Shown: positions 13,532 through 26,994, counted from the stretch's first letter. The stretch is DNA of 64,000 nucleotides from Neocallimastix lanati (nom. inval.) (GCA_016946835.1 JACVTC010000025.1:1024501-1088500), one strand, 5' to 3'. The notes: generated from the letters alone by a model not told the origin. Translations and numbers: made by a program.

Positions 13532-15742
13532 ATATTATTAGTATAACTATTATTAGAACAATTGATAATTGTTAATATAATTATTATTAGAAAAAATATA
13601 AGATATAAATATATAATATTACATGTATATATTTAATTAAAAGTAAATATTTAAAAAAAAAAAAAAAAAAAAAAACTAAATAATAAAATATTTTATAACT
13701 AATCCTATAGGGCTTATGAAGATGCTAAGGGTAATCAAGCCGTTGTGGTTAATAGAAATATGCCATGGCCAAAAAGAGATATTGAATTAAATATGTTTAT
13801 TCAAGATATGTGGATTAAACTTTTCTCAAAGATTACAGAGGAATCTAAATCAGAAAAGATTGTTATCTTCTTTGAAGATCTTTTAACTATGTTCAATGGT
13901 GGTTTAGATAATCAAGATATTTTTGATGGTTTAATTACTGTTTTAGGTATTACTGGTGCTTTTAATAATATTGTATTAATTGCTCCATCTACTCCAACCT
14001 TTGAAAAGAAGGTAGTAAAGAGCAACATTAGATTCGGAAATTTGTATGATGAAGTTGTTCCAGGATTTAAGGCTCCAGATATTGACGCTGAACCAGAACA
14101 ACCAAGAAATAGATTCGGTGAAAATAGTAACGTTATTGAATCGAGAAAAGTGGAATTTGATACCCCATTGGATAAGTTTGTTGGTGCTAATGTGATTCCG
14201 GTCTTCCCATCCTTTGAGAAGGAAAATCAATTTGAAAGTTTCAGAAAAATTATTAGTGATGACTTAAGAAAGGTCATTAGGAAATACAATATTAAGGAAT
14301 TGAATGTTGCTGCTAGAGCAGCCAACTGTGAATTACCATTAGAGGAACTACAAAACATGGCGTCTCCAGAAACTGGCGGTTTATATCTTGAAGAAAAGTT
14401 ATTGAATCCAAGTGAAATTGAAAGATTTTTGTTAATTATATTAGCTGAAAGTTCTAATGGTACTGCTGTTGAAACAAACCCTGAACAACCTTTAATAAGA
14501 ATAATTAAACTTAGTGATGTTCTTAACGCAGATAAGGTCTTATTCAATACCTATCAATCTCAACAATTCATAAAGGATGGTTTAGAATATCTTAATGTCT
14601 TTAAGAATCCAAAGGATCGTTACACCTTGAACAAATTCGAAAATCGTATTCTTAAAGAATGTTTCATTTTCCCATCGGATATTAAGACCACTTTCAATTC
14701 TATTGGTGGTTTGAAGAAAACTAAGGTCATCATGAATGAATTAATTACTTTACCATTATTACGTCCAGAATTATTCAAAACCGGTATTTTAAAGGAAACT
14801 ACCACCGGTATTTTACTTTTTGGTCCACCAGGTACTGGTAAGACTTTAACAGCTAGAGCTGTTGCTTCTCAATGTGGAGCTAACTTCTTGAATATTCAAA
14901 TGTCTAATGTTCAAAGTAAATGGGTTGGTGAAAATGAAAAGAATGTTAAGGCAATCTTCTCTCTTGCTAGAAAATTATCTCCATGCGTATTATTTATTGA
15001 TGAAATTGACGCCCTTCTTCAAACTAGAAAGGGTGAATTTACTCCTCATTACATGGTAAATACCTTGAATGAATTCATGCAGGAATGGGATGGTCTTAAT
15101 TCTAATAATGATGGAGTCATCGTCATTGGTGCTACCAATAGACCATTTGATTTAGATGAAGCCGTCTTGAGAAGATTACCAAGAAGAATTTTTGTTAGTT
15201 TACCAGATGGTGAAGCTAGAGAAGAAATTCTTGATATCTTGTTAAAGGAGGAAGTGGTCGGTCATTCCAAGGAGGAACGTAAGGAAATTTTAGCCTATGT
15301 TGCTAGTAAGACGGATCAATGGAGTGGTAGTGATTTGAAGAACTTATGTATTGCTACAGGTATAAAATAAAAATAAAAATAAAAATATTAATAAAAATAA
15401 AAATATTAAATTAAATTATAAATTTTAATAATTATTTATTATGATCTAATTTATTTTTATTTAAAATATTAATTTTATCTTATTTTACTTTATTTTATTT
15501 TAAAATTCATAATAGTAATGAACGCTATCAAGCAACAAATTCTTGAACCCAATAAAAAGGATGAAGTTGTAAGAGTTGTTGAAAAGCAACATTTCGATAT
15601 GGCCTTTGATAGTGGTGATATTGTACCATCGTTAAATGAAAAGACAGGAATTATTATTCAATTACAAGAATGGAATGCTAAATATGGTACTGGTGCTGAA
15701 GCAGGAGGTTACAGTGGTCATTCTTCTGTATTTGGTTTCTAA
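11886..15742 (+). CDS. mitochondrial-type AAA ATPase, Msp1/ATAD1-like (5 exons)
   Basis: Exons 11886-12267, 12699-12982, 13248-13480, 13711-15359 and 15516-15742 join in phase to 924 aa; the four introns begin GT and end AG. The N-terminus (about 45 aa) is rich in Arg, Lys and Asn with no acidic residue, as in mitochondrial presequences. Around residues 188-222 a degenerate P-loop region keeps a GSEIY motif but has no Walker lysine. The active AAA module has Walker A GPPGTGKT at 671-678, Walker B ending in D730-E731, sensor 1 in the GATNRP motif and arginines in the LRRLPRR segment. Established family knowledge: AAA proteins of the Msp1/ATAD1 (meiotic) clade extract or remodel membrane proteins at mitochondria. 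Matrix versus outer-membrane location is inferred. Exon 4 has normal codon use against near-pure A/T introns. Confidence 0.85.
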
Positions 15743-16635
15743 ATTTAATAATAGTTAACTATTTAAAAAAAAAAAAAAAAAAAAAGTAATTTAATTCAAG
15801 CATATTTTAATATTGTAATTTCTATCATAAATAATACAAAAATCAAATTGTGAATAATTGTAAACAACAACAAAAAAAAAAAAAAAATGAAATTTATTTT
15901 AAAAATTTCATTTTATTTTAAAATATTTAACAATCTATATGTATATATTAATATCGATATATCGTAGTTTATATATATATTTATTCTTTCTTTACATATT
16001 AAAATTTAAAATTTTCTTTTCTACTTTCTTTTAATAATACAAACATTATTAAAATTATTTTTTAAAAAAAAAAAATAGAGAGAAAGAAAAAAAAAGTATA
16101 TATATATCATAATATAATATTAATATAATAATACCAATACCAAATATAAAATAAAATAAAAAGATTTAAAGAAAAAAATTAACAAAAAAAAAAAATTAAA
16201 AAAAAAAAAAATTAAAAATAAAAATGTAGTAAAAATAAAAAATAAATAAATTAATAAATAAAATAAAATAATAATAAAAAAATCATTATTATTAATAATA
16301 TATTTAATATAGAATGATATGTATTTTTGGGGTGATTTTCATAAATAAATTATTTCTTTCATCATATTTTTTTTTTTTACTTATAATAAAAAAATTTTAA
16401 ATCAAAATTGAATCTTCATTTAATTTTCCAAATCAAGAAAAATCCAAGAGAAATTGTGTATATTTTAGGGAAGACAATAAATAAATTTTTTTTAAAAATC
16501 AAATTTAAACTTCATTGTATTTAAACTTCATTGTATTTAAACTGATAGTAGGTAAATGATTTGCATTAATGAACATCTTTCCAATAAAAATTTAATTTTG
16601 ATTATTATTTAGTATCTAAATATTACAAATATTAA

Positions 16636-17908
16636 GGGAGGTGAGGTGTGCATTTCGCGAAATGTGGCTTAAAATATTTATAAAGAATAAACATATAAAT
16701 AAATAAAATAAATAAATTAATAAAAAAATATTAAATAAAAAAAAAAAAAATAAATAAATATGTTAAAAATTTTTATTATTACTCTTTTATATTTTATCTT
16801 AATTTCTATCAATTTTTAGTCTTATTTTATTATTAAAATTTCAATAAAATAAAAAAACTATATAATATTGATATTAATATTAATAATAAAAAAACTATAT
16901 ACTATTGATATTGATATTGATATTAATAATAAAAAAAACTATATACTATTGATATTAATATTGATATTAATAATAAAAATAACTATATAAAATATTGATA
17001 TTCTATATATAATTATTTATTATTCAGAATAAATAATATATAATTTTTTAATATAACAGTAATATGAAGATATGAAGTTATATATGAAAATATTTTTTTT
17101 ACTTTTTAATATTTGGAATGTTTATATTTATTCTGAATAAAAAATTAGTGTTAATTATTCAATTTTTTTAATTAGAAAAATAAAATATTTATTTATTTAT
17201 TTATGTATTATTTATTATTTATTTATTTATTATTTATCATTCATTATTTATTTATTATATTTATTATTATTATATTTATTATTTGTTATTATTTATTATT
17301 TATTATTTATTATTTATTATTTATTATTTATTATTTAATTATTTATTATTTATTATTTATTATTTATTATATTATTTAATATTTATTATTTGTTATTTAT
17401 TATTTATTATTTATTATTTATTATTTATTATTTATTATTTATTATTTATTATTTATTATTTATTATTTATTATTTATTATTTATTATTTATTATTTATTA
17501 TTTATTATTTGTTATTTATTATTTATTATTTGTTATTTATTATTTATTATATATTATTTATTATTTATTATTTATTATATATTATTTATTTATTTAAAGA
17601 TATTTTATAAAAAAATATTTTATAATAAAATATTTAAATCTTATTTCAAAAATGATTTTTATTACTTATTTCTTAATTTATTTAATTATTTATTCATTCT
17701 CCCAATTATTTGTAATATGTAATTATAGAAATAATTTATAATATTTTATTAATAATCAATAATATTATAATATTATTTTTAATATTTAAATATTAAAAAA
17801 TAAATACATCAATATTAGTAATATTTTAATTTATTTATTCATAATACTTTCCAAATGTCGAAATGAAACATTTTACTAATACGCCACTTGGTGAAATGCC
17901 CCACTCTC
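16636..17908. mobile_element. putative foldback/MITE-like element with CATTTCG ends, copy 1
   Basis: The left end reads GAGGTGTGCATTTCGCGAAA (16643-16662) and continues into TGTGGC. The right end, read as reverse complement from about 17908, is GAGTGGGGCATTTCACCAAG followed by TGGC. These are diverged inverted ends of about 28 bp. The interior is entirely A/T microsatellite with no ORF. A second element with the same GCATTTCG signature is at 50229-51813. No clear target-site duplication was found, so the borders are approximate. Confidence 0.45.
17180..17600. repeat. ATTTATT-type microsatellite
   Basis: Roughly 400 bp of TTATTATTTATTATT repeats with occasional single-base variants (ATTTGTT). 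It lies inside the interior of the putative foldback element. Confidence 0.85.
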
Positions 17909-18912
17909 TTTCTTTATATATTGTATTATAAATAATTATATTTATTATTATTATTATTTTTTTTTAAATTATATATTTATTTATAAATTTATACTAAAAA
18001 TTACAGTTATTAATATTATTTTATTGTCATTGGTTATTGGACGAAATATTAATTAATTAATTAAATCTACCCATTGTAGCCACTGGTTTATTTATTTTTT
18101 TTTATTTTTATAACATTCTTATCTTTTCCTCTTTTAGTATATAAAAAGAGGATTTCAAAAATAAAAATTAAATTAAATAAATAAGTAGTACAATTATTAC
18201 TACTTATATAATAAAATTTCCAATTTAAGAGTCACTCTACATATATATATTTACAAATCAATATATAAATCAATATTTTTTTTTTAATCTATTAATACAT
18301 ATTTTGATCTAAATATATTTTAAATTTTTATTTACAAATCAATATAGATCTAAATATATTTAAATTTTTATAACTTATTTCTAAATAGATATTAAGAAAT
18401 TGTTAATCTAATGCATACATATATAAATATATTTTATTGAATAATGAATGATGGATGGATTATTCTATTATTATTATTATAATTATTATTAATATTACTA
18501 ATATTAATTTAATTTCTAAAGGAATCTTTTTTTATAATTTTTTTTAATATTATTATCAATACATTATTACAGCAAATTTAGAAATTTTCAAAATCTTAAT
18601 TATATATTATCATATAATGTTATTTCAATTAATAATATTTTATTTTATTTAATTAAAGGAATATTAACTTTATTTACTAATTATTATTATTATTTTTTAT
18701 CATCGGATGACTGTTATTATATACTATATTTTATTTTTTGTAATATATTATTTTTTAATTAAAAGTGTATAATTAAATAGTAATATTATCAAACCTTTTT
18801 TAATTATAAGAAATTTTAAATAGTGTATAAATATTTATTATAATACTAATAAATATTATAATTATAGAAATCTTGGTTCAAAATATATTATATATATTAT
18901 ATATATTATTGA

Positions 18913-18948
<36 letters not shown>

Positions 18949-21948
18949 TATTATTTATATATTAAATAAAATAGATATATTTATTTAAGTGTACTATTAT
19001 TTTATAATATTTAAATTTTTTTTTTTTTTTTTTTCATTGTATAATAATATTTTATATTAATTAATTTATATGGAATAAAGTTTTTGACACATTTTTTTTA
19101 GGAAATAATAATAAATAATGATATGCATATTTATTGTAGTTTATAAATTAATATTAATAAATAAAAATTATAATATATAATTATTAAATTATATTAAATA
19201 TTGTGTTTTTTTTTTTTTTTTTTTTTTTAGAAAAATTATAATATTGGTTAGAATGGAATTAAAAAATATATATATATATAAAAAAAAAAAAACTTTAAAT
19301 ATTATTTTATTTTAATTATACCTAATTATATTGGGGTATATTCGAAAATAATAAATTTTTAATTTTTAACAAAAAAAAAAAATTTATTTTTTTTTTTGAA
19401 TATGAAAGTTTGTACTATATATATTATGAAAATATATATTTATTTAGATGATTGATGGGTTAATATATCTTTATTTAAACATATTATTTTATAATTGATT
19501 ATATATATATATTTAAAAAAAATATAATAATAGTTCTTAATTATACAGTATTTTTTTTTTAAATGTTATTAATAACCATATTGACTTTATTTATTTTTTT
19601 TTTTCAATTGCTATGTATTATATGATATTAATTATTATTTTTTTTTACTTCAATTGCTATTTGTTATATGATATTAATTATTATAAGTATTTATAACATA
19701 ATAAACCAAGAAACAGTAATTAATACATTTTAAACTTTTTAATTAAATATATAAGTCATTTTTTTAATTATATTATTCATTTTTTTTAATTATATTATTC
19801 ATTTTTTTAATTATATTATTCATTTTTTTAATTTATTACTTTAAAATAAGTTTGTACTCTTTTAATTTAATAATCTTTTACTTATGAAATAAAAATTAAT
19901 CATTATTCTGTTTATAGAAGAAGAAAATAAATAGAATAAGACATTTAATAATTTAATAATTTAATATAATTATTTTTTTGATTTAAAGAAAGTAAAATGA
20001 TAATGAATAATAATTTATATAAATAAATTAAATTTATAATTCATTTATTCAGTAATTTATATTAATGACTGTTTCTTTAATCATAGATGATAAATAAATA
20101 TTTATTTATTTATTGATTTTGGCAATTTTTAATTTATCTAAAATTTAATCATTTTTTTTTTATTTCATTTTCATTTTATGATAAAATAAATAAATATATT
20201 ATATGTTAATGGAGGTAATTAAAGAATATTTATTATTAATATTCATAATATATATATTTTCATGAATATATTAGATAACTTTAGAAATTTATGGAACTAA
20301 AAAAGGTTCTAGAGTTTTTTTTATAATGGTATATATATTATATAATTATATTAATTATATTTTCAATCCTTAAATATTTAAGCATCAATAGATTTTTATT
20401 TATAATAAAAATAATTAATAATATTTGAATTTTTATATCTTTCTTAAAATTATGAAAATTTCCAAATTCATATCAAATTGTTTCATTTATGGAGAAAAAA
20501 ATTTTTTTTTTATTTTATATTTATAATTTACTAAATAACAGAAAAAAAAAAAAAAGACATTTTTTTTTAAATAATAGAGTCCTCCTTAACCGAAATAATT
20601 TAATTATTAGTAATTATTAATTTTAAACTTTTTTTATATTTTATTATCCATTAGTGTCCAGTAGTGTTAATATAAAAATAAATTAATAAATATAAATTTA
20701 TTTATTTATTTATTTATATTATTTCATAATATAAATTAAAATAAAACAAAAAATAAAAAAAAAAAATAAAAAAAAAAACATTTCACTTTATTTAATAATT
20801 TTAGATTTAATTAAAAATATATAATAATTTTATTTTCAAATATATTACTTTATATTATGATTAATGTTAAATCTAAAATTTATTAAAGTTTATTTATTAT
20901 TTTTGTGAATATATAATTTTCCTTTTATACGATTATTAATTTTACTTTAAAATTAATTAGTATTGATTGAGAAACAAATATTTAATTAATTGATTTTTAA
21001 TAAATATATATATATTAAAAAAATACAAAAAATTTAATATTATATTAATTTTGTAAAAAATTATAAATAATAAGATTTTTGGGATTTTGTTTCCCTCTTT
21101 ACTTTTATATATTTTTATGTTAATTTATATTATTATCCTTTATTTATTTATTTATTTATTAATTAATTAAATTTTAAAATTTTATTTGTTTTATGCACCT
21201 TATTATCTATAAAAATGAAAATTATAATTTATATATAATAATGAATGTTTATTTAAATTGTAATAATTAAAATTTTAAGAGTATAATTAATTTAATTTAA
21301 TTTTTTTTTTTTACTAATCTAGTTTTTAATTTAGTCATTTTGAATTAAAATAAAAAAAAAGGGTAATCTATTTATTTTTATAAATAGTAAAAATTATAAT
21401 AATATATTGTTATTATTATTATAAAATTAAAGGAATAAAATTTAAAATAGCAAACATAATATATAAATATTATATATTATCTTTAAATAATCCGATATAA
21501 TTTTTAATAAATAAAAATAAATTATTATTATTGTTTCAAAATATATCAAATATTAATATAACAATTAAAAAAAAAATACAAAAAATTTTTTCTTTAAAGT
21601 GGTTTTTGCTCAATATAAAAGAAGGAAAATTTTCTCAAAAAAAAAAAAACAAAATAAAATATAAATTTAATTTCATATTAAAGTTTTTTTCTTTAATAAA
21701 TAAAACTGGATTTTTATTTTAAAATTTATCATTTAATTTATTTTTTTTGATAAAAAATAAAATAAACGATATAAAATAGAATTTTTAATAATTTTATTTG
21801 TAAATATTTGTTTTATTTAAAAAAAAAATTTTAAAAGCGTCTTACATTACTTTAATAAGCAATAAAATAAAAATAATTTTATTTGTAAAAAAAAAAAAAA
21901 ATATTAACAATATTAATTTAAAAAAAAAAAAAAAACAAAATAAAAAAA

Positions 21949-23484
21949 ATGAGATTATCTTTTGCTTCAATTGGATTAATCTTAGTAGCTGCTTTTAAGG
22001 CTTCAGCTGCTGATGTTCCACTTGTTTACTCTGTTGAAAACACTGGTGCCTCCTGTAAGGCTCCTCCATTACCAAACCCAAGTCAATTACCAAATGTTTC
22101 AAAGTTACCAGATCCATTCTCTTGGTCTGATGGTAGTGGTCGTGTTAAGACTTTAGCCGATTGGGAATGTAGACGTAATGAAATTAAAGCTGAAATTGAA
22201 AATTATGAACTTGGTAAAAAACCAAATCCACCACAAAGCATTAAGGCTACTTACTCTGGTGGTACTTTAACTGTTGTTGTCAATGATAACGGTGGTTCTC
22301 TTACTCTTACTTCTAAACTCAGTGTTCCAAGTGGTAGTGGACCATTCCCAGTTATTATTGGTATGAATAGTGGTACTGGTTCTCTTGGTGGTAACTTATT
22401 CAGTGGCTTTATTCAAGTTCCATTCAACCATGATCAATGTGCTCAATACTCTATGAATGGTCAAAAGAATACTAATGCTCCATTCTACAGAATGTATCCA
22501 AATCTCAAACAAGCTGGTGATTACATTGCCTGGTCTTGGGGTGTTTCTCGTCTTATTGATGGTCTTGAAAAAGTTAAGGATCAAATTCATGCTGATTTAT
22601 CACACATTGGTGTTACCGGTTGTTCTTATGCTGGTAAGATGGCTCTCTTCGCTGGTGCCTTCGATGAACGTATTGCTTTAACTATCCCACAAGAATCTGG
22701 TGGTGGTGGTATTAACGCCTGGAGAGTTTCTGATACTATTGGTAACGTTGAAAAGATTGATAACACCAACTACTCTTGGTTCATGCAAGCTTTAAAGAAT
22801 AACTTTGGTAGTAACAGAGCTGGTAAATTACCATACGATCATCATGAAGCTATTGCTATGATTGCTCCACGTGCTTTCTTCACTATGGGTAATCCAGATT
22901 ACGAATGGTTAGGTGATAAGTCTGGTTACACTTCTGCTATGGCTGCCTATGAAGTTTGGAAGGCTATGGGTGTTGAAGACAGATTCGGTTTCAATATTGT
23001 AGGTGGTCACATGCATTGCTCTGCTGCTGGTTCTCAAAACAATGATGTCAGTAAGTTCATTGACAAGTTCCTTCGTGGTAAAAATGTTAATACTTCTAAC
23101 ATATTAAGTAGTTCTGTTTCTAATGATTACAACAGTTGGATTAGTGCCTGGAAGGGTTACAAGATTGATGTTTCTGCTGCTTCTACTCCAAAACCTACTA
23201 CTACCAAGACTATTCAACCAACTTCTCAATCAAGTACTTGCTGGGCTACTAAATTAGGTTACTCTTGCTGTAAGAGTACTAAGGAAGTTGTCTACACTGA
23301 TGCCGATGGTCGTTGGGGTGTTGAAAACAACAACTGGTGTGGTATTATTGATTCTGGATGTTGGGCTACTAAGCTTGGTTACAAGTGTTGTACCGCTAAG
23401 TGTCCAGTTGAAGAATACGTCGATAATGATGGTAGCTGGGGTATTGAAAACAATAATTGGTGTGGTATTACTAAGTCATGTTAA
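21949..23484 (+). CDS. secreted CE15 glucuronoyl methylesterase with two fungal dockerins
   Basis: 511 aa, intronless. A signal peptide covers about residues 1-20, cut after KASA. The CE15 catalytic domain runs to about residue 400. Its nucleophile elbow is GCSYAGK with Ser226; the acid is likely Glu249 in PQESGGGG (23 residues on, the spacing seen in CE15 enzymes), and the base is His356 in GGHMHCS. A Ser/Thr/Pro linker follows, then two CBM10-type dockerins at 431-466 and 471-511, each beginning CWATKLGY and ending NNNWCGI. Known chemistry: hydrolysis of the ester between 4-O-methyl-glucuronic acid of xylan and lignin alcohols. The dockerins tether it to scaffoldin in the extracellular cellulosome of anaerobic fungi. 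Codons are biased to GGT/GCT/ACT, unlike the AT-saturated neighbours, consistent with high expression. The usual Arg after the nucleophile Ser is Tyr here. Confidence 0.93.
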   Translation: MRLSFASIGLILVAAFKASAADVPLVYSVENTGASCKAPPLPNPSQLPNVSKLPDPFSWSDGSGRVKTLADWECRRNEIKAEIENYELGKKPNPPQSIKATYSGGTLTVVVNDNGGSLTLTSKLSVPSGSGPFPVIIGMNSGTGSLGGNLFSGFIQVPFNHDQCAQYSMNGQKNTNAPFYRMYPNLKQAGDYIAWSWGVSRLIDGLEKVKDQIHADLSHIGVTGCSYAGKMALFAGAFDERIALTIPQESGGGGINAWRVSDTIGNVEKIDNTNYSWFMQALKNNFGSNRAGKLPYDHHEAIAMIAPRAFFTMGNPDYEWLGDKSGYTSAMAAYEVWKAMGVEDRFGFNIVGGHMHCSAAGSQNNDVSKFIDKFLRGKNVNTSNILSSSVSNDYNSWISAWKGYKIDVSAASTPKPTTTKTIQPTSQSSTCWATKLGYSCCKSTKEVVYTDADGRWGVENNNWCGIIDSGCWATKLGYKCCTAKCPVEEYVDNDGSWGIENNNWCGITKSC

Positions 23485-23754
23485 ATTTAATGTTAAATTT
23501 AAGTAAAAACAGAACAAAAAAATTTCTATTTTTATTTATATATATATTTTTTGTTTATGAAGTAATAAATAAATAAAAAATAAAATAAAATAGATATTAA
23601 AAAAGAAATTTAGTATTACAAAAAAAAAAGAAAATAAAAAATTTTTTTTAAAAAAAAAATTTTTAAATGCAATAAATAAATACTTTAAAAATTTAAAGGA
23701 AAATAAAGCATCAACAAAAGTAGTTATGTAAAATATGTAATAAAAAAAAGAATG

Positions 23755-23803
<49 letters not shown>

Positions 23804-24071
23804 AAAATCTTAATTTTTAATTATTATTAAATAAACATGTATAAAAAACAAATGTATACATATATGTATTAAAGGAAAAAACAATTAAAATGAAATGAAA
23901 ATTTTTAATAAAAGATAATAATTTTTAAAAAAAATATAAAGAAATATAATTTATGTAAGTTTATATCAATATGAGTAGTTTATTTAATCATTTTATGTAA
24001 AATTTTACTGACTGATATGTGAATTGTGAAAGAGTTAATATTTATCATTTTACATTTAATATTTATTTATT

Positions 24072-24114
<43 letters not shown>

Positions 24115-24120
24115 AATTAT
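23485..24120. other. AT-rich spacer with long homopolymers
   Basis: No gene is seen. Poly-A of about 43 nt near 23758-23800 and poly-T of about 39 nt at about 24071-24110 border the following LINE fragment. The long T/A tracts may be retrotransposon tails. Confidence 0.6.
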
Positions 24121-24925
24121 CTTTATGTCCAAAATTTGAAGAAATGATGAACAAATTTATTCAAGCACTCCTGCGATCAGATCTACAAAATACAAGAAAT
24201 TTAAATTTGGTTTTAAAAAATTTATTCAACGTCTATCACTTAAATTTTCACAATTTTCTCTTGGATTTTTTTGGATTGGACGAATTAAATGTGGATTCAA
24301 ATTTGATGTAAAAACGTATGTTAAAAGTAATCTAGTATCAGAAAATTGCCCAACATACTGCCCTTATTGTGGTGAGAGTAACAGCATACCTAGTTTTACA
24401 CACTGGATACTTTTATGTCCTAAATTTGAAGAATTTAGGCAACATTTCATTCCCTTTGTTGATGAAATTTTTATTAATTTTTCTCTTATTGTTCATGAGA
24501 AATCATTGAACATTCCTGATGATAAAGAGGAAGATTTTGATGATAATATCAATTTTTACGTGCTGTGTCTCCTTCTTGGCGGAAATGCAGTATTTGAAAT
24601 CTTAAAGATCGGCTCGGGGGAAAGAAGGCGATATATTAATAATATTTTTCAATCACCTTCGAACGAGTCTTCTTTCCCGATTTCATATTTTGTGGGGCTT
24701 GCGGAATTCCTTACTAACGTTATGCCTATTGTGATTGGTGATTTTTACACCATGATCGATTTGTATAGTGTTAGACCTACCGTTGTCAAGAGCGTCGACG
24801 TCGTAACGATAAGGCAAAGAAGAAATTCTGATACAGATTCGAATGATAATTTTCATCCTCATGGAGTTATCTTCGATGAATGGGAAGAGTTAGAGGCCTT
24901 TTCGTCCTCGAATCTCATAACGTAG
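24121..24925 (+). pseudogene. 5'-truncated LINE retrotransposon, C-terminal fragment (LINE-0)
   Basis: One frame is open from about 24140 to the TAG at 24925. It encodes the last part of a LINE polyprotein. An Arg/Cys/Gly/Phe segment (IKCGFKFDVKTYVKSN) is followed by a Zn knuckle of pattern Cx3Cx2Cx10Hx4C (24347-24415) and a 160-aa tail ending near a TVVKSVDVVTIRQRR stretch. The same order occurs in the larger LINE at 25.6-30.1 kb and in the relic at 56.2-58.0 kb, which is how it was recognised. No reverse transcriptase or endonuclease part remains. Bases 24121-24145 repeat the LCPKFEE coding sequence found again at 24412, suggesting a rearranged 5' junction. A poly-A run follows at about 24943. 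Confidence 0.7.
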
Positions 24926-25044
24926 TTTTTTAATATTAATATAAAAAAAAAAAAAAAAAAAAATTTCATGTATTTAAACTTCATGTATTTTTTTTTAAAA
25001 AAAAAAAAAAAAAAAAAATATTATTAAATAAAGTTTATTCCTAG

Positions 25045-25078
<34 letters not shown>

Positions 25079-25124
25079 ATGAACAAATCATTTTTAATTT
25101 ATTTGACAGAATTTTATTTTTATC

Positions 25125-25156
<32 letters not shown>

Positions 25157-25530
25157 ATAAAAAAATTGTTGACTATTATTAATAATCCAAAAGATGTTTT
25201 TTTTTTTTTTTTTTTAAGAAATATTCTCTAAATCTTGTAGTAATTTATTTAACTCTTTACTAATTTTGTGCCATTATATTTCATCAATTCAATCTTAGTC
25301 ATTAAATACTTTATGATACTCAAATTAAATAATATACTGAAAAAAGTGCTAAATCAAATTATTTTTCAATCATTCAACAAACTACTAATTATTGAAATTA
25401 TTTACTCCAAAAAAAATATAAAATTATTACAATTCTCATTATACTCAAGACTTTATAATAAAAACTGACTTTTATTTTTTATTTTTTTTTTAGTTTATTA
25501 ATTTTTAGTTTTTTTTATTACTATTATATG
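24926..25530. other. poly-A/poly-T rich spacer between two LINE copies
   Basis: Several A-runs and T-runs (24943-24962, 24997-25018, 25049-25075, 25127-25152). The phrase ATGATGAACAAAT at about 25074 also occurs at 24144 in LINE-0, so a short relic of the same element may lie here. No credible gene is seen. Confidence 0.5.
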
Positions 25531-25633
25531 AAATAAGAATTTCATTCTAAGAGGTTCAAGGTGCCACGGTATTCCAATGGAGAATACGAAACTACTCTTT
25601 ATCTGCGGACTTCGATCTTGGTGAGAAATCAAA

Positions 25634-26940
25634 ATGAGAAGACACTTAAAGAAAACTCTGAATGTATTAAATAATAAGGTTTTATCAGTTAAACGTATTG
25701 CTAATTTTAATGATGCATTCTTTAAAATTAAAATAGTAGGTAATGAAGAAGAAATAACATCTATTACCGATTGTATTGTTAATAGTTTCAAACGTGCTTC
25801 AATTAATGTTATTAATTGTAGCAAAAGGAATTATAAATACAGTTTTTCTTCTCTCAAAAGGAAACATTTTGCCTTATCAAAAAAAGCGAATTCATCATAT
25901 AATATCAACTTATTCACTACTTCAAATTCAAATACAAGTTCAAGTCAAAATTCAAATTCAAGTTCAAATACAGATTCATGTTCAAGTTCAAGAACAAGTT
26001 CAAGTACAAGTTCAAGTATAAGTTCAAGTACAAGTTCAAGTACAAGTTCAAGTACAAGTTCAAGTACAAGTTCAAAAACATGTTCAAGTACAAGTTCAAG
26101 TACAAGTTCAAAAACATGTTCAAGTACAAGTTCAAGTACAAGTTCAAGTACAAGTTCAAAAACATGTTCAAATACAAGTTCAAGTACAAGTTCAAGTACA
26201 AGTACAAGTTCAAGTACAAGTTCAAGTTCAAGTTCAAGTTCAAATTCAAGTTTAGGTTCAATTTCAAATTTATGTTTAAATTCAGTTTCAAGTTCAGATT
26301 CAAATTCAAATCCCAGTTCAATCAATTATAATAATTCCAGTCATATTAATAACACTCATATTAATAATAATTCAGTTAAAGAATTTTCTCTATGTGTCAG
26401 TTGGAATACTAATGGATGGAACTTTGATAAAAAAGACAGTGTTGAATTCTTTATTTCAATGTATAAATCACTTTTCTTATGCTTTCAGGAAACAGGAAAT
26501 GGTTCAGGTTCAAGCAGTAAATATCCATGTTGAGTATCATTAAAAAACTATAAATATTTCTTCAAAAAAGCTAATAATGAAATTCCCATTAAAAGAGGAC
26601 TTTATATTGGGTTTCATAATTCTTGTCAAGCCTCTTTTGTAAACAACACTTATGAGTATATTATTTCTTTGTATACTTATAATTTTTGGAATTTCACTAA
26701 ATGTTCTATTGGTAATGTGTATGTACCTCATAGTGGCCATAGCCCTCATGCTAGAGCTGCTAGAATTGAAATTTTGTCTTGGTTAAATAGTCACTCTTCT
26801 CATCCTTCAATGTTGGTTGGTGATTTTAATTTACCTATTGAGAAATTGGGTAATTTGCTCTAAATTTAGTAATTGGAAAATTCTTCCCTTATGGGGCTCC
26901 CCAATTTCATGGAGTAGAGGTAATAGAGAATATGATATAG
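25634..26940 (+). pseudogene. LINE-A N-terminal domain and EEP endonuclease (broken)
   Basis: The frame starts at ATG 25634 with a basic domain of about 90 aa, then about 110 residues of SSST/SSSS repeats (about 25919-26260). The apurinic-like endonuclease follows, beginning SWNTNGW and including the FQETGN catalytic Glu motif. A TGA at 26531 interrupts it. The same domain continues in frame 26540-26863 with VPHSGHS and the GDFN motif, and after a TAA and a frame change ends with the YDIDHAIVND Asp-His motif near 26930. Known role: nicks target DNA for target-primed reverse transcription. Two or more lesions make it non-functional as it stands. Confidence 0.75.
25919..26262 (+). repeat. in-frame AGTTCAAGTACA minisatellite in LINE-A
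   Basis: Repeats of a 6/12-bp unit (AGTTCA, AGTACA) encode Ser-Ser-Ser-Thr tracts. Long open frames on the other strand and in the other plus frame across this stretch are by-products of the repeat. Confidence 0.85.
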
Positions 26941-26994
26941 ATCATGCCATTGTCAATGATCATATGTTATATTTACTTTCATAAGGTACTTTTA

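Larger units (their letters stand above)
15743..21948. other. 6.2-kb AT-rich intergenic region
   Basis: No gene is seen. The region has dense homopolymers and simple repeats, notably (TTATTAT)n-type sequence at about 17180-17600 whose translations are artefacts. A pair of inverted GC-richer ends at about 16636 and 17908 is listed as a putative foldback element. A short tandem of TTTAAACTTCATTGTA lies near 16505-16540. Just upstream of the CE15 start there are only A-runs. Confidence 0.6.

Noticed and set aside
13976-14805. Three minus-strand ORFs of 61-106 aa
   Set aside because: Shadows of exon 4 of the AAA ATPase; codon bias and domains are on the plus strand.
17283-17722. Overlapping 104- and 110-aa Tyr/Leu/Ile ORFs
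   Set aside because: Translation of an ATTTATT microsatellite.
25917-26331. Several long open frames on both strands
   Set aside because: They are alternative readings of the AGTTCA/AGTACA repeat in LINE-A.
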